A stretch of DNA of 64,000 bases from Alosa alosa (lineage: Eukaryota > Chordata > Actinopteri > Clupeiformes > Clupeidae). A program made the translations under genes and the position numbers. Location of the stretch: positions 26,954,384 through 27,018,383 of the forward strand of contig NC_063207.1 of NCBI RefSeq assembly GCF_017589495.1, given 5' to 3'. This document shows, piece by piece, positions 35,403 to 48,189 of the stretch. A model generated the notes under the pieces. The model worked only from the letters and a program-made list of their open reading frames with translations. It made no database searches and was not told the DNA's origin. How positions within the stretch are numbered: position 1 is the stretch's first letter; every line of letters starts with the position of its first letter.

Positions 35403-38400
35403 GTAAGAGTGCCGACTGCAGACGACCCCCTCCTGATCCTGTCCCTTCTTGGAAACAGTGGGCAGAGAGCAGCTCGTGGGCCAGAACCTCTGATTACTTG
35501 TCCAGATTATTCATGAGTTCTATTTCTGGCTGTTTCCTACTTGGAACTGCACACTCCCACTGTTTCAGACCACAAAGGCATAACTCTGGCTCGCCCTCTC
35601 ACACCAGGGCTGTCATCGGTGTGGCCAGAGGGGCTGGGGTGGGCGTGGGCTCACAGAGGAATGGTTCTCTAGTTTATGATAACCTCACAGATGGTTTTGT
35701 TTCCTCCAATGGTTTGTGCAAGTATGTGGAGAAATGGCCCTTTCCCATTTTCTTTCCTTTTGATTTCCACATGGTTGCGTAGCAAGATGACAGTTTTTGT
35801 TATTGTGTTGTTGACACTGGCAAATAACACTGGTTTCCTATTGCTGGTGAGCGCAAACTGTGTGTTGTACTGTCTCACTGTTATTTATGCGTATCCTGAT
35901 GCAAAACACAAGTATGCTGGTGTGGGAAGACAAGCAAATAAATGCACATAAAAACATCCCATTAAAAATATGTGGTTGAGTCCTGAAAGCATTCGGCCTA
36001 GAAGAGGGAGTCCATGTGTTTCTCGTTGTCTCTGGCGCGAAAGGAATCTGCCCATCTGAAGTGACCTCTGTTGGCCGACTGGAGGGAACTTGGCTGGAGG
36101 AGGCTGCTCTGGAGACGGGGAGGATGGCGTCTCTTGCGTCAGCCACAGAGGGGGGTGGAGAGGAGTGGAGCGCTGCCTTCGGAGCTCTTGAGGTCAGCGT
36201 GAAGGGGCGGTAGCGGTGGTGGTGGCGGCGTGGACTTTATGAACTTTGGGAGACCTCAAACTAGCCACGCAGTGTTCAGTCCGAGCACATTTAAAGAATG
36301 CTGAGGGTTGTGCAAGGCTGGCTGTGTGCAAGAAGCCATTCTGGCTCTTGAAACTCGCCTGGCCTTTCCTGTCAGTGTTGGACTCTAGGTTAGTGCTCTT
36401 TTTCCTTCTTCCTCAAAGGGCGATGGCATTAATCAAATCCAACTCTTTATCTTTTTAGTCCCTCTCTTCCTGGCTGCCCATACTTAAGGGCTGATGTAGG
36501 TCAGGCAGGCTCCAGGCTATTTGTATTCAGGAATAGTAAATTATCCATGGGAGCTCTTTGTGGAGAGAAAAGCTTGACCTTTGGATAACACCTTGGACTG
36601 ATCTGGTTTGTACAATTCTGCTGGAAAAAAAGTAGTTGTTCGAGTTGCATGATGATAACAGTGCTCCGCTGGACAAGGTAGACGCACTATATTACCCTTG
36701 ATTCCTGAGTCATTTTTCAAAGAGGAATAAGTGCCTGCCTTCCCTGGCCTCCCGCTCAGAGGGCGCCATCTTCAGCCTGACCCAGATTTTATTGACCCAC
36801 ATCCTTTTTTTCGGTGGACTTTAAAAAGTCATCCCTTTATGGTTCCAACAGTTTGATTCCAGATTTATTGGCTCTGCTGCTGCCTCCATTAACCTGTACT
36901 GCGCGACAACCTCCAGTCGACTGAGCTGCTCAGTTTCCTGTATGGCTTTGTGTATGCCATTGAACCTGAAGCTAAATTGGAAAGAGGACAGTTTTACTTT
37001 ACAGTCACATCAAGTTTAATGACAGGGGTGTTATATTTGACAGCTTGACACTGTTACCAGTGCAGGGAATGAGCTTTTTCTGAACCATGTTGGAGGTTGT
37101 AAGATTGGTGCTTCCACAGACTCACTGAAGCATGGCTTGATACTGGAATGACTTACCTGGCAATAATGTTTGTCTTGTATTATTATGACCTATAATGTAT
37201 CTGTAGATGTATCTGTATTTATATTAATACAGTCATAACATCAGTATATTCCCTTTATATAATAACATGTAGAGTATGTGCTGTAATATGAAATAATTTC
37301 TCCAGACTTTAGACTAATAGTTTGCCAATAATTGATATCTGCATTTCTAACTTTGCTAAACCTTGAGTAGTCACTGGGGTTTAAATGATAAGTCATCTGA
37401 GAAATTGTGCTATAGGAATTCTGGACTTGACTAGAATCACTTTACAAGAGTTCTACTTCTGATCACCTTGACTTTTCACTGCAGATAAAAAAGATATGGT
37501 CAGTATTCAGCCATGCAGCTATGCAAGAAAAGAATGCCTCTAAGGAGCCAGGTCCTTTATTCTGTGACCTACTCAGCGATGCATTAGCCATTGTGTAGCG
37601 TTCCTGCAAAAAGCCAAAGTTGTTTCAGTTTTTATTACCTGAAGACTTGCCCTTAAGAGAGGTTGCAAAAGTGAAATGTTTCCTTTCGGTCCTATCCAGA
37701 CAGATTAGACATGGCGTTTGACATGGTTCGATTGGGGGGCTTGGCTCTCCTAAGACCTACCGGTGTCTGTGCTGATACAGAGTCTGCTCTTTCTGCCTGA
37801 CCTTTTGTTATCTTCATAGGAAGCTGCTTTGGTAAGCGAAGGAGCCAGGTCCAGGGTTTATACCCATGGCCACTCACAGGTCTTATCTTCATGGGGAAGC
37901 TCAGACTGGGACTAGCTGTTCCAGGTTGTGGATTTATTTGTCCTGCTGTCCGTCTCAATGGCTTCAGAAACTCTGCTGGGTGCTGTGTTTTTGCTCCCTG
38001 AAAAATGCAATTTAACCGCCACTTAGATCAGATGGAGCGAAACCAGCAGAATTTTCAATGTAAAAAAAAAAAGGTTGGGAAAATCCTGTCAGCAATGTGC
38101 TCAAATGCCTCTCGGATTTATTTACATTTGCTAACGAATGTGACCTTTTGCCACACGTTTGTTGTGGTGTCTGGGTGCTTTGTTGTGTCTGGTGCGGGTT
38201 GTTTGAATGACAGTTGCAGCAAATCCTATTTTCTCCTTACTTAAAGAGACCAGCACTGGCGAGGCTGCGCTTAGCAACTGGCTCTTTAATCTCTGCTGCT
38301 GTTTCCTCAACGACCTCTGATTGTTTCCGCACGCCTCCCTGTGATTGGCACGCTGTCGGCTTTTTACGGCACTTCCAGGACGCCTCTCGACTGATCCAAG

Positions 38401-39040
38401 TAGACCAGGAAAGAGAAAAAGAGATGCCCACAGGCAGGAAGTGTGACTGAAGGAACAGGGCAAGCTTTGTTCCTGAGATAAAGAGCCGCACGGCAAGGTG
38501 GCTGTAAGTCCTGCCGAGTAGCGAACACAGAAATCGCAGATGGCACTGGAAGGGCCTCGCTGTCATCCCCGGTGCTAATTTAACTCCACAAAGTGACTTT
38601 TGTGTCGGTTCGCCTCTGTTGTCTCAGTTGCACGGGGTGTCCTATCATAAACCTGTTCCCGATATCAGTCAGTGCCCTGAAAAAAATAAAACACCCCTGA
38701 AAAAGAACTCTTTGAGAATGTCCTTACCTTTTCCCTTTCACAAGCTGGCAGCATCAGCGGCGTTCAAACACAAAACAGAAAAAAGACAGAAAAAATGGCG
38801 AGACAAAACAAAAAAACAAAAGAGTTGCGTCAGCTCAGAATTCATCAGTGTTCCTCAAAGGGATGTGACAGGCCTTTTTCCCAATGTCAGCTTCTCAGAA
38901 AAACCTCCTTTATTCCAGATGACGGAAGTCACATTCACTAACCCGCATTAAAAAATAGGGTTCTGGCAGTGTGGCTGGAGTTCCATATGCCAGCTTTTCA
39001 AGGGGATATGCTCATTACAGATATGATTATTTTGTCTTCC

Positions 39041-39070
39041 ATTATTATGATGATGATGATGATGATGATG

Positions 39071-39102
<32 letters not shown>
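39041..39102. repeat. ATG/ATT trinucleotide repeat
   Basis: An ATG-type run (39047-39070) runs directly into an ATT run (to 39102). Confidence 0.95.
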
Positions 39103-39104
<2 letters not shown>

Positions 39105-39639
39105 TCCTGCATTTTTTTGCAAGCAATAACAATATTATTTTGATGTACTGTGCCTTAAAATACTGTTTCTCAGTGCAAAAGGAAGACATTTTGGAAACAG
39201 AACTCAGAAAGGATTAAACTGTCTCCATTTAAAAAAGGCTTTTTTGTACCACATTATTATACACATTATACACATTTTTGTAAACATGAGCTCTGTAGTG
39301 CAGCAGACTGGATTCATGGAATAGTTGCGCCAGCTAAAGAGGCAGAGTGCTGCTGCGTGACCGGCATCCTTCTCGCTGCTTGCCCTTGTCTCTCTGCTTG
39401 TGTATGTGCGGGAGGATGTAGCCACTCGGCCCCCAGAAGAGTGAAGCACTCTCAGGCCGTGGAGCCCTTTTTCCTCCCCCCAGACCTGAGTGGTGGGGCG
39501 AGTGGAAGTATGAATTGTGAAGAGCGTGCGTGTGTGTGTGTGTGTGTGTGTGTTGAGGGGGTGAGGGTGGGGGGTGTACGTCTGCACAGCAACAGTCAGG
39601 GTCTGCAGTGGTGGAGCCAGCTCCTTTCCCTGTGTATTC

Positions 39640-40200
39640 AAATTACACAAGGTTAATTAAAACGCTGTGGCATGCGCCGGCTGCCCGTCCGTATCGCCTT
39701 CCCCACTCCCCACGCCGGCATTTTTAATCAGCGCCCGGCGATTGCACGGCCCCGGACTCTGAAGGAGGATGCTGTGGCAGCCACGGCGACGGGGAGGAGA
39801 GGCAGGGCCATTCAAAGTTCAATGTCATTAATTGGTCAGCATTTGAATATTAGCTAAGAACCCGCTTAATTAACTGGATAATAAAAGCTGGCCTGGATGG
39901 GAGGGAGAGCGAGGAGAGTGAAGGAGAGAAAGGTGGAGAGGGGGAGGTGGAGGGGAGCAGGGTTAGTGCGGCAGGAAATAGAGGGCACATCGTTCGGAGA
40001 GAGCCGGTCTCGCCGCGATAAGAGGGACCCGTTCATGTGAAAGGTCTCGGCACTGTAATTTGCGGGAGCTGCTTTTAATTGTCATAACCTTTTAAATGGC
40101 ATAGTTTATCGGAGTCCTCTAAATGTCCTGCTGTAATGCTGCCAGCCCTGCAAGAAAGAGTGGCACTCTCCCCAGCTATAGCCAGCACAGAGTTACATGG
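39640..40200. promoter_or_regulatory. Candidate CpG/AT-core intronic element
   Basis: CpG-bearing sequence (39665-39790 and 39985-40060) alternates with TTAATTA-type cores (39651-39659, 39866-39873) and AT-rich cores to 40140. It looks like an enhancer-type conserved block. A purine run at 39900-39960 divides it. Confidence 0.3.
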
Positions 40201-40533
40201 ATTTTAAAAAAATAATATGGCTGTTTTTTTGTATGCTTCTTTTTCAAACCCCCCCCCCCCAAAAAAAAAAAACAAAACAACAACAACATTTCTTTTCTAT
40301 TTCTTTTCTCTTCTATTTTTCCATATTTTTTTTCCTGGTGTACGGTGTACCATCGTCCTTTTCGCCTCGGTGCTGCTGCATGCTAATTGCGTGCCGAATT
40401 TTTATCTCCACCTTTCTATTTGTGTTTGTTTGTGCTGTTAGTGCATCTCAAATGCAGATTTGGATGCTGTGGCCAGCCTTAATGAAGCTGCTCGCTGAAA
40501 AGAGGGTTAGTATTTAGTGCAGTGCTTTCCCTT

Positions 40534-40737
40534 GGGGCCTCATTTAGTAAACATTTGTAAAAACGCTCCTAAATTTGTCCTTGCGCATGCACCGTTCTGG
40601 CGCACACCGACTTCTGCATTATCAAAGCCCCGATCATGCTGCCGTGGTGGCTATTGTTCCACCATCGCCTGCGCAGAACAAGGGCGACGTTTGCATACAA
40701 AACGGCCCCAACGGGGAAGTTTTGATAAATGTGGCTT
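40534..40737. mobile_element. Degraded short inverted-repeat element (MITE-like)
   Basis: The left end reads ggggcctcatttagtaaac. The right end, read on the other strand, is gaagccacatttatcaaaa, so the two form an imperfect terminal inverted repeat about 200 bases apart. The GGCCTCATTTAT(C)AAA terminus is a recurrent one among short non-autonomous repeats in teleost genomes, by recollection. The interior carries gcgcac/gcgcat strings and an internal attatcaaagcccc copy of the end. No coding capacity and no clear target-site duplication. Divergence suggests age. Confidence 0.45.
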
Positions 40738-41924
40738 CTCGCAGGTAATTATTCATGCACGGTTCTCCTTCGGCGAAGCATAATGGGCCACCAAACAAAC
40801 AAAGACGGAGAGGAAACTCCACTCCACCTGACGAAACAGAGTGCTACATGACTCACCAGAGAGTGTGGGGAGCGACACACTGGACGTCAAATAACATGAA
40901 ATACAAAAAAAAATCCGCCCTAACCGCAAAATGACATTCCGCAGTTAGCACTGGTACATCAGAGCGACTCGCAGGGGAGCATAGGGATGAAATGGGCTTA
41001 TTATGGGCTGGATCCAGCTGCTTGGAGGGAGGTGTCTGTTCTCTCTGGGGGGGGGTGGCAGGCCACCGTTGTACCTGCTTTGTGAGAAAGGTCAGGGGAT
41101 TGCTCGCTTAAGAATCCAATCTGAAGGACATTGTATTTGAACACGGCTGTACAGCTGTATCCATTAAGGGCCGACCGTGAAGTGCGGAGATCCCAGCTTG
41201 TCAGCTTGACATAGAGAGGCCCAGCAGCGTTACAATACAATACCCGCGCGCTCTCCCCCCTCCTGCTGCAGACCACTGACTTTAACTGCTTCAGAGCCAA
41301 GCACGACACACAGCCCACTCCCCTCACTCCTAACATGAAATGTCCTACTATAACTGGAGTCAGTGAAGGAAGAAAGGACAATCTATTGAAGAAATGTCAT
41401 ATATATAAATCTGTTTTTTTTTTTAGGGATATGAGCAACCAGGCAGTCAGCCTATTTCAAGCTCTCCTCATTCACACAGACACATACACAGAAAAGAAAG
41501 GGAAAAAAAAGATACAGTTTGGTTAAAAAAAATACATGCTGCTACACAGACAGACACTGTTTCGGAGGAGAACTCAAATGTTTTGTCAGTCACCCGCATT
41601 CTTTTCTTGTGTTCTGAAAGGAGTGTGTCGTGTGCTGTAGGTTTCTCTGATCAAAGATGTCATTTTTTTTTTTATTCGGAGCCCTTGATTTGGAGCATCA
41701 CAGAGCTAATAAGATGTGCCAGTCCTCCCTGGCAGCTCCTCTCCACATCCTGCAATATTGTGCAACTTGCTGATTGCTTCAATTATGAAACTCCAATTTG
41801 AAGTGCCATTGTTGTCTCAGCTAATGACGCAAGGGGAGCATGAATATGGATGGGCCGCATCTCCCACCGCCATCCTTGTAATCTGTCATCTCACTGAGAC
41901 GCCTTTGTTTTGCTTAAGACGGCT

Positions 41925-41926
<2 letters not shown>

Positions 41927-41998
<72 letters not shown>
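41927..41998. repeat. GT microsatellite, 36 units
   Basis: Uninterrupted GT over 72 bases. Confidence 0.98.
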
Positions 41999-41999
<1 letters not shown>

Positions 42000-42359
42000 T
42001 CAGTTGTGTGTTTGTTTGTTTTTAAGGCTGTTTTTTGTCACAGCTTTTCTGTACCCATGAAAAGAAAGCCACTAAAAATACTTTGTTTGACTGGAGTGGT
42101 GTATCCACATAGACATAGACAGAGCACCTGAGAAGAACTGCATTGGTGCAGTAACCATGGAGTTTTTCAAACGCTACTCTCCTCGCCTGCCTGAAATGTT
42201 GTGTTTACCTCTTATTGTGATTCTCACTCTCTTACCCTCTTATTCTCTCATTCTCTCCCTCTCTTTCTTAAGCACTCCTCAAAATGCACCCTACCCCTCC
42301 TCTATCCCCCAAAAGAGCCTGGTGCCCCCTTGTATTTGTGGCTGACAAGCTCCGAAGAG

Positions 42360-42545
42360 CTGCCCAGTTTAAATCAGAAATGACTGTCCTCCAGGGCCCC
42401 TGGGATGCGCCAGGGCCACGGGGCTTTTTAAAGACATGCAATTAAGCTTAATTTTTAATGAATATTAATGGAATTAGTGGCAGATTTGGCGGAGATCTGC
42501 ATCCGAAGGTGTGGGAATGACTAATTCATTTGGTAGTCATGAGGA
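42360..42545. promoter_or_regulatory. Candidate conserved intronic element
   Basis: Dense homeodomain-type cores (caattaagcttaatttttaatg, in the 42440s, continuing to ggaattagtgg and gactaattc) lie in low-repeat sequence between two repeat-rich stretches. Of the patches in intron 3 it looks the most element-like. Confidence 0.32.
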
Positions 42546-42728
42546 GTCTGCCGACGGGGGGAGTGAGGGATAGATGGATGCGGGGAGGAGAGAGAGAGGG
42601 TGGGAGGGAGGGAGGGAAAGATGAGTGGTTGGCTGAAAAGGACTGAAGGAAGAGAGAAGGATGGGTAAAAGGTAAAAAGGAAATGGAGGGAGATGAATGG
42701 AAGACTTATTTTGCTGAAGCATATAGAC

Positions 42729-42744
42729 ATATATATATATATAT
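42729..42744. repeat. AT microsatellite
   Basis: Short pure AT run. Confidence 0.9.
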
Positions 42745-43734
42745 GTGGTAGCAGAAGCTGACTATGTGTTCTTTAATCTTCTTTCTCTCTGTCTGTCTCT
42801 GTCTTTAATCTTATTTCTGTCTGCCTATGAATGTGACCTCTCCTTTCAAGCATGGTGAATCAGGCCATTTAAACCTCTCAATGATGCCCCAGAATTATAT
42901 ACTTCCCTTTGATACGATTGAATTCCCACATTTTTTTACATTCTCAAAGAAAACTCCTTTCATTTTCTTTTACAACCGTATTTTGAATAAGGAAAAATGT
43001 TATTTTTTTATAGAAAGGTAAAGGTATTATACATTATTCATTACAGGTATTGTTATAGGTATTTTGATTTTGTTAGCCTAACCAGCAATACTAGGTCAGG
43101 AGATTTGTGTAACATGATGATTAAAATAGCTCTTAGATCAGAAGACAACATCTTACACAGTTATACTGCCTCCCTGAGGAGTTATACAAGGCACATTATT
43201 GGCCTGAAACGTGAAACTGCTCCATGAAGCCACAGAGCAACACACTGATCCAATGGAGAGTATAGACTTTCACACAGCACCAGCATCACAGTTAATTGTG
43301 CCGATGCTACATCAATACAGCCGTATCCACTCTAAACACAGTGCTTTGGCATCGATAGGGAACAGCACAAGCCCAGGACCAGAATTCACAGAGCTGAAAT
43401 GGAATAGTTAGTCTACTGCAGTCTCCCATTTCCAGAGTAAATATGGAAAGGATTGACTATGGAACGTTTGCGGTCTTAAATCTTTACAAGACGCACTGAG
43501 CGTTATAGTGAAGTGGAGGCCAGTAAATGCGGTGCAGAGGTAGTAGGCAGTGCCGCTCATCCCTGTCTGACTGACTGACCTGAAAGTGACTCCTCACAGC
43601 CCAGAGAGCATACGAGGGCATGATCTGGCTGAACCGAAAGTGAAAGTAGGTGACTGTGATGTCAGATAGTAAACAGTGATGTGAGACTGACCTTGTTTTG
43701 ACCCACTTCTAATGGCATTCCTCTTGAGTAAACA

Positions 43735-43735
<1 letters not shown>

Positions 43736-43784
<49 letters not shown>

Positions 43785-43914
43785 GTACACACACAAACAC
43801 ACACAGTCGCTCACACATGCCTGAGTAAATATTTGGCTTACATATGAGGAGTTTCCTCTGCTTTGAGTGGAAGCGGCACATGAGGTGAATGTGTGTGTGT
43901 GTGTGTGTGTGTGT
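43736..43914. repeat. CA and GT microsatellites in opposite orientation
   Basis: A pure AC run (43736-43781) is followed about 110 bases later by a GT run (43890-43914). The pair is complementary and could fold as a hairpin. Confidence 0.95.
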
Positions 43915-44254
43915 TCACATGTTGTTTGAGGCCAGGCCAAAGAAAGCCACGCTTCATTGTACGTCTCTGCCTTCCTGAGCCCCCCACCTCCTCCTGATTG
44001 TTTATGTTGGGAAGTGCTGTATATTTTTACTAGAAGTATAACCCAGATGAATGACTTGCATTGCGGTCATAAAAATCCAGTTGTTGGGCTCGTGGCCAGT
44101 GAGTAGTGGAGTTCCAGTGGAGTTGAAAGAGCCGTTTCTGACACAAGGGCATCACCCTGCTGGCTGCTTTATGAGTGTTAGGATTCCTTTAAGGAGAGAA
44201 ACAAATCTTGATTTGGCACCTCAGGTGAACGTAATGAAGATGAATGAATTTGTG

Positions 44255-44258
<4 letters not shown>

Positions 44259-44318
<60 letters not shown>
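44259..44318. repeat. TC microsatellite, about 30 units
   Basis: Uninterrupted TC over 60 bases, a mirror-repeat polypyrimidine tract. Confidence 0.97.
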
Positions 44319-44324
<6 letters not shown>

Positions 44325-45219
44325 GTGAGTATGAGTTGTAGTGGAAGATGGCTTTGCAGAACATCCAGTGCCAACCAGTACTAAAGCAGGTTTTTTCATG
44401 AGAGAGAATTTTTAGTTGACCATACTACACCTGTAAAAATGTTCACTTAAGAACTGCATTTACAGGCCTTTCTTTTTATAGGCAACACAAATAAGGACAA
44501 AAATATGAGGGCAGTAAACCAACATACAAAAATCCATATTGATAATATTATCATTGATGATGTTGCAAAAATACAGTCTGTCTATTTATCGTCCTTCATC
44601 CATCTTTCATCTATCCACAAGAGTGTGCTAGGTTTCATTAGGCTAAAAAGTATAAATCAGCTGGTGTTGTAGGAAGCGATGATTGCAATAATTACTGGGA
44701 TTTACCCTGTAATTACAAAATGAACTATTATACAGTACAGATGTACTTGTAGTGTGTAGCGTGAAGTGCACAGACTTCAGCAGAAGCAGGGGTGCATAGC
44801 CTGAGGTGTTAGTGCCACTGGTCTGGGAGCATTATCAGCATTACTGTACTCTGCCTCAGAGCTAAAGTGCTATCAAACAGGACTTTTGCATAATGGATCT
44901 CAATTTTGACGTTGAAGTCACCAGATGCCCACCATGTTTTCCCCTCTTGCACTTCTCCTCTGACTGCAGTCACGTGGTTCTGAAATGTAATGTTTTTATA
45001 GTGCGACCATGCCATGTTTTCGTTCAACTCTCTTACAAATGAAAAAAGACTGTACAGGTGAGTGATAATGAGAATAGCATCCAGAACTGTGTTAAAAGCC
45101 CTGATCAGTGGCCACTGCTGAGGTTGATTGCAGTGAGTTTTACTGCGGCTGCCATTACGCCCCGTCCCCTGTCTGTGTGGCTGTGGCTTCAGCTGGGAGT
45201 GGAGATGTGTCAAAAGGGG

Positions 45220-45221
<2 letters not shown>

Positions 45222-45312
<91 letters not shown>
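45222..45312. repeat. GT microsatellite, about 45 units
   Basis: The longest uninterrupted dinucleotide run in the window (91 bases). Confidence 0.98.
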
Positions 45313-45313
<1 letters not shown>

Positions 45314-45500
45314 ACACTTGTGGGAGCAGAAGAAAAAGAGAAAGGGAAAGCAGGGAGCCTGTGAGAGACTTATGCAGAGGGACAACTGGCGGATCCAAAG
45401 GGAGCTCCCTGGGGCTATGCAGTGCTCCTCTGCTGGTTAGTCCCTCCGCTCTGCTGCCCTTTAACCTCACACACACACACAGCTGTGGTCACTGTCTAAG

Positions 45501-45502
<2 letters not shown>

Positions 45503-45566
<64 letters not shown>

Positions 45567-45630
45567 CTGTACGTGTGTACATGTGTATGTGTGTCTGTGT
45601 GGGCGTGTGTGTTTGTGTGTGTGCACTGGC
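45503..45630. repeat. GT microsatellite with variant tail
   Basis: Pure GT (45503-45559), then GT with A and C substitutions. Confidence 0.95.
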
Positions 45631-46189
45631 ATGATCGCTGGCTTTACCATCCTGCCAGCACCCTGCCTTTGAACTGACTGAATAATCTAACACACAGCAT
45701 AAAGTGAAGCTGCTGTTGAGGGCTTTTGCCCTGTGGCATCAGACTTTGGAGAGGTGGCAAAGAGGCGGCTCTTGTCAATCTAATTAAGCCCAATGAGTTT
45801 CCCGCCTCTGCTCCGTCAGTGTCGTTTAGCCCAGTGGCGCTAATGGGGAGGTAAAAAAAAGAAGTGCCCCCCTCTCTCCAAATACACCCCCACCCCCTTC
45901 CCGAAAGGGCTTCAAATGCCGGTGTCTCAGAGGAGCTCCTTGAGCCTCATATTAGTGAGTGGGCTCGTTCAGTGATGGTTCAGCTGGAGGAGGCTGGAAG
46001 TGTCCGATGGATGACCTGGCACAAGGTTGCAGGTTTTGACCTCAGCTAGCTGACGCCAGACCAGAGCAGAGAGTGTGTGTTTGTTTGTGTTTGTGTGTGG
46101 TCTAAAGATTGTGTGCAAAGATAGCAGGTGAATGTTTTGTTGAATGGCTGATATCTAGCCTATGTTGATATCTAGAATGTATGTTTGTT

Positions 46190-46192
<3 letters not shown>

Positions 46193-46258
<66 letters not shown>

Positions 46259-46298
46259 TGTGTGTGTCTGTGTATTTGTGTGTGCGTGTGTGTGCACT
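46193..46298. repeat. GT microsatellite with variant tail
   Basis: GT run with a GGT interruption near 46220, then GTCTGT variants, ending about 290 bases before exon 4. Confidence 0.95.
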
Positions 46299-46587
46299 TG
46301 CCCATACTTTATGTGTATAATGAAAGATTTGTACTCAGGTGTGAATCAGTCTTTTTTTGTCATGAAGCCCAAGCTTCATTGACTGTGAAAAGGAGTCATT
46401 GTCCTTTCTTTTCATTTTTCAGGATCGCACAAGTGTTTATTCAAGTGTACTCACTGCAATCTGAGCCATAGTTAAGGGATGCCTTAATGCAAAATGCATT
46501 CCTATCAGAGAAAGACAGTACCATTACTGATTCAAACTTTTCTCTCCCCCCCCGTCCTCTTTTTCATGTCCTCTCTCCCTGCGGTAG

Positions 46588-46734
46588 GAGGTCTCACAGG
46601 AGGCTTATGGGAACAGCAGAGTAGGGGGCAGCAATGGTGGCAGCATCAGCACTAGCCAGCCCGTGGGGAACTCTGGGAAGAACAACCATGAAGATGTGGG
46701 TCCCATGCACCACGACCGTCCCTCCAGCCTACCG
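46588..46734 (+). CDS. arid1b: arid1b exon 4, 49 codons
   Basis: It is bounded by ctccctgcggtag|gag and ccg|gtgagt, is 147 bases long and is phase 0 at both ends. The translation opens EVSQEAYGNS and closes NHEDVGPMHHDRPSSLP, matching human DMSQEGYGTRS and NHEDLNLIQQERPSSLP. Between them lies a Gly/Ser-rich insert (VGGSNGGSISTSQPVGNSG) longer than the human one. The acceptor is TAG, not CAG, behind a strong pyrimidine tract. The next expected ARID1B block (human DLSGSIDDLPTGT) is not found in the rest of the window, so exon 5 lies beyond 64000. The frame stays open for 92 codons past the donor, so retention would give a tailed, truncated protein. Confidence 0.94.
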
Positions 46735-48189
46735 GTGAGTAGCATCCACAGCAGCCAGCAGTCTACACACAGCAAGCGCCCTTCGACGTCGCTCTCCTAC
46801 CCTGAATTGCATAATTGCACCACTGCAAGTCACCACTTGTTTTTTTCACAACTCAAAAGATTTTTTTGGTTTTCTGGGATCATGCACAATAATGTTCAGT
46901 TAAACATGGGTAATTCATTGTTCCTGGGCAATGGGCAATCAATCATTATAGGAAAATGCAGCGGAGTAAAAGAGTATGTGGTTTTCTGTATTCCATGCTC
47001 TCCACTATAGTGCCCATTGAAAGTAAAGCATGTCATCCCCAGTGTGCCTGCCTGTCCAACCACAGAGTCCCCCTTCACGTGTACAGTTTCATCCGTCGTT
47101 CACAGGGACGATCCTACATTCCAGTCAAATTTCACAGACCCAGGCTCCACATGCTCGCACTCAGCACACATGATCCAGAGAGGATGACAGACTGACAGCC
47201 ACTCGGGCTTAAAGAGGTGCTGCGCTCAGAGCACGCGTCACTTTTCCCCGCGCCACCAACTTGATCTGTCACCTCTGTCTAAATAGCCCCCGAAGGCTGA
47301 ATGAGTCACTAAGGCACTGTAAACACCCACACAGGCAGGTGAAGCAGGATGCCCTTTGTCCCAACGCGCACATGTGACTTAGCATGCTATGTAAAGTAAA
47401 TATGCTCCATGTTGGGGTGTTTTATTGACACATGTGCTGTGCATTTTACATGTCAGCATGTCATTTACATGTACTGCAGCTCTGTCGTCTGATGACTGGT
47501 TGTCACTCTGAGGTGAAAGAAGGCATCTTCCAAAATCCCCCCAGGAGAAATATCGGGAAGATATGTCATCTCTGAGTTTACTGAACCATTGGAAAGTTTT
47601 GCTGATCCATCATCTGATAACCAGTAAAAGTTTGCCACATTTGGTTCAAGTCACCTTCTCTCCACAGTTGCTATGTAAAATTAACCAGAGTGTCAGATCT
47701 TTTTGACAATAGATTTAAAAAGGAAGTAGCTGTAAATTAGCGCAAATGACTATTGGCTCTCACACTCGCTCTCTCGGCCACGCTCTCGGTGGCTCTCTTC
47801 TTGTTCGCTCTCCTCCTCCTCCCTTTCTGTCTCTGCCATCCTCCCTCCCTGTTCTGTTTCCTGCTCAGCTTCCTGGCTGTTGTCAGCCACTGATTGGAGG
47901 AGAGCGCTGTCATTCATTCAGGGACCAAAGCATATTGGCTGTAATTAGACAGCGTCGATCCTCCCTCCTGCTCACTCTCACTCTCATACACAAACACTGG
48001 GTGTTCTTTTGTTCCATTTAGCTGTGTATGCCCGTGCAGACCCATTTTTCACTGGCCACTTCATACTAATACCCACATTAAGCATCCACTGGCCTGCCTG
48101 CACGAGCAGAAAAAAGGACACATTAAATTAGGTTTTGCAACAGTAAGCTTTCGCCAGACGAACTTCACCCGCATGCCCCCACCCCCCAA

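Larger units (their letters stand above)
35403..46587 (+). other. arid1b intron 3 (11,185 bp)
   Basis: It runs from gtaaga to ccctgcggtag, with a long pyrimidine tract before the acceptor. No coding exon is seen. It holds an ATG/ATT repeat (39041-39102), a poly-C/poly-A run (40250-40271), a degraded inverted-repeat element (40534-40737) and microsatellites at 41927-41998, 43736-43781, 43890-43914, 44259-44318, 45222-45312, 45503-45559 and 46193-46260. Low-repeat candidate regulatory patches are at 39640-40200 and 42360-42545. The stretch 36200-38900 is unique and I recognise nothing in it beyond a YY1-like site near 36766. Confidence 0.85.

Noticed and set aside
36760..36775. gcgccatctt, a YY1-like or partial CTCF-like site
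   Set aside because: A single short match in otherwise unmarked sequence is too common by chance to call as a feature.
37722..37735. ggttcgattgg, partly B-box-like
   Set aside because: It departs from the consensus at the end and has no A box upstream or tRNA fold.
45058..45672. 204-codon ORF of Cys/Val repeats
   Set aside because: It is a translation of two GT arrays with no homologous part.
46735..47010. Open frame continuing after exon 4
   Set aside because: The exon ends at a strong gtgagt donor exactly where ARID1B homology (RPSSLP) stops, and the sequence after it has no ARID1B similarity.
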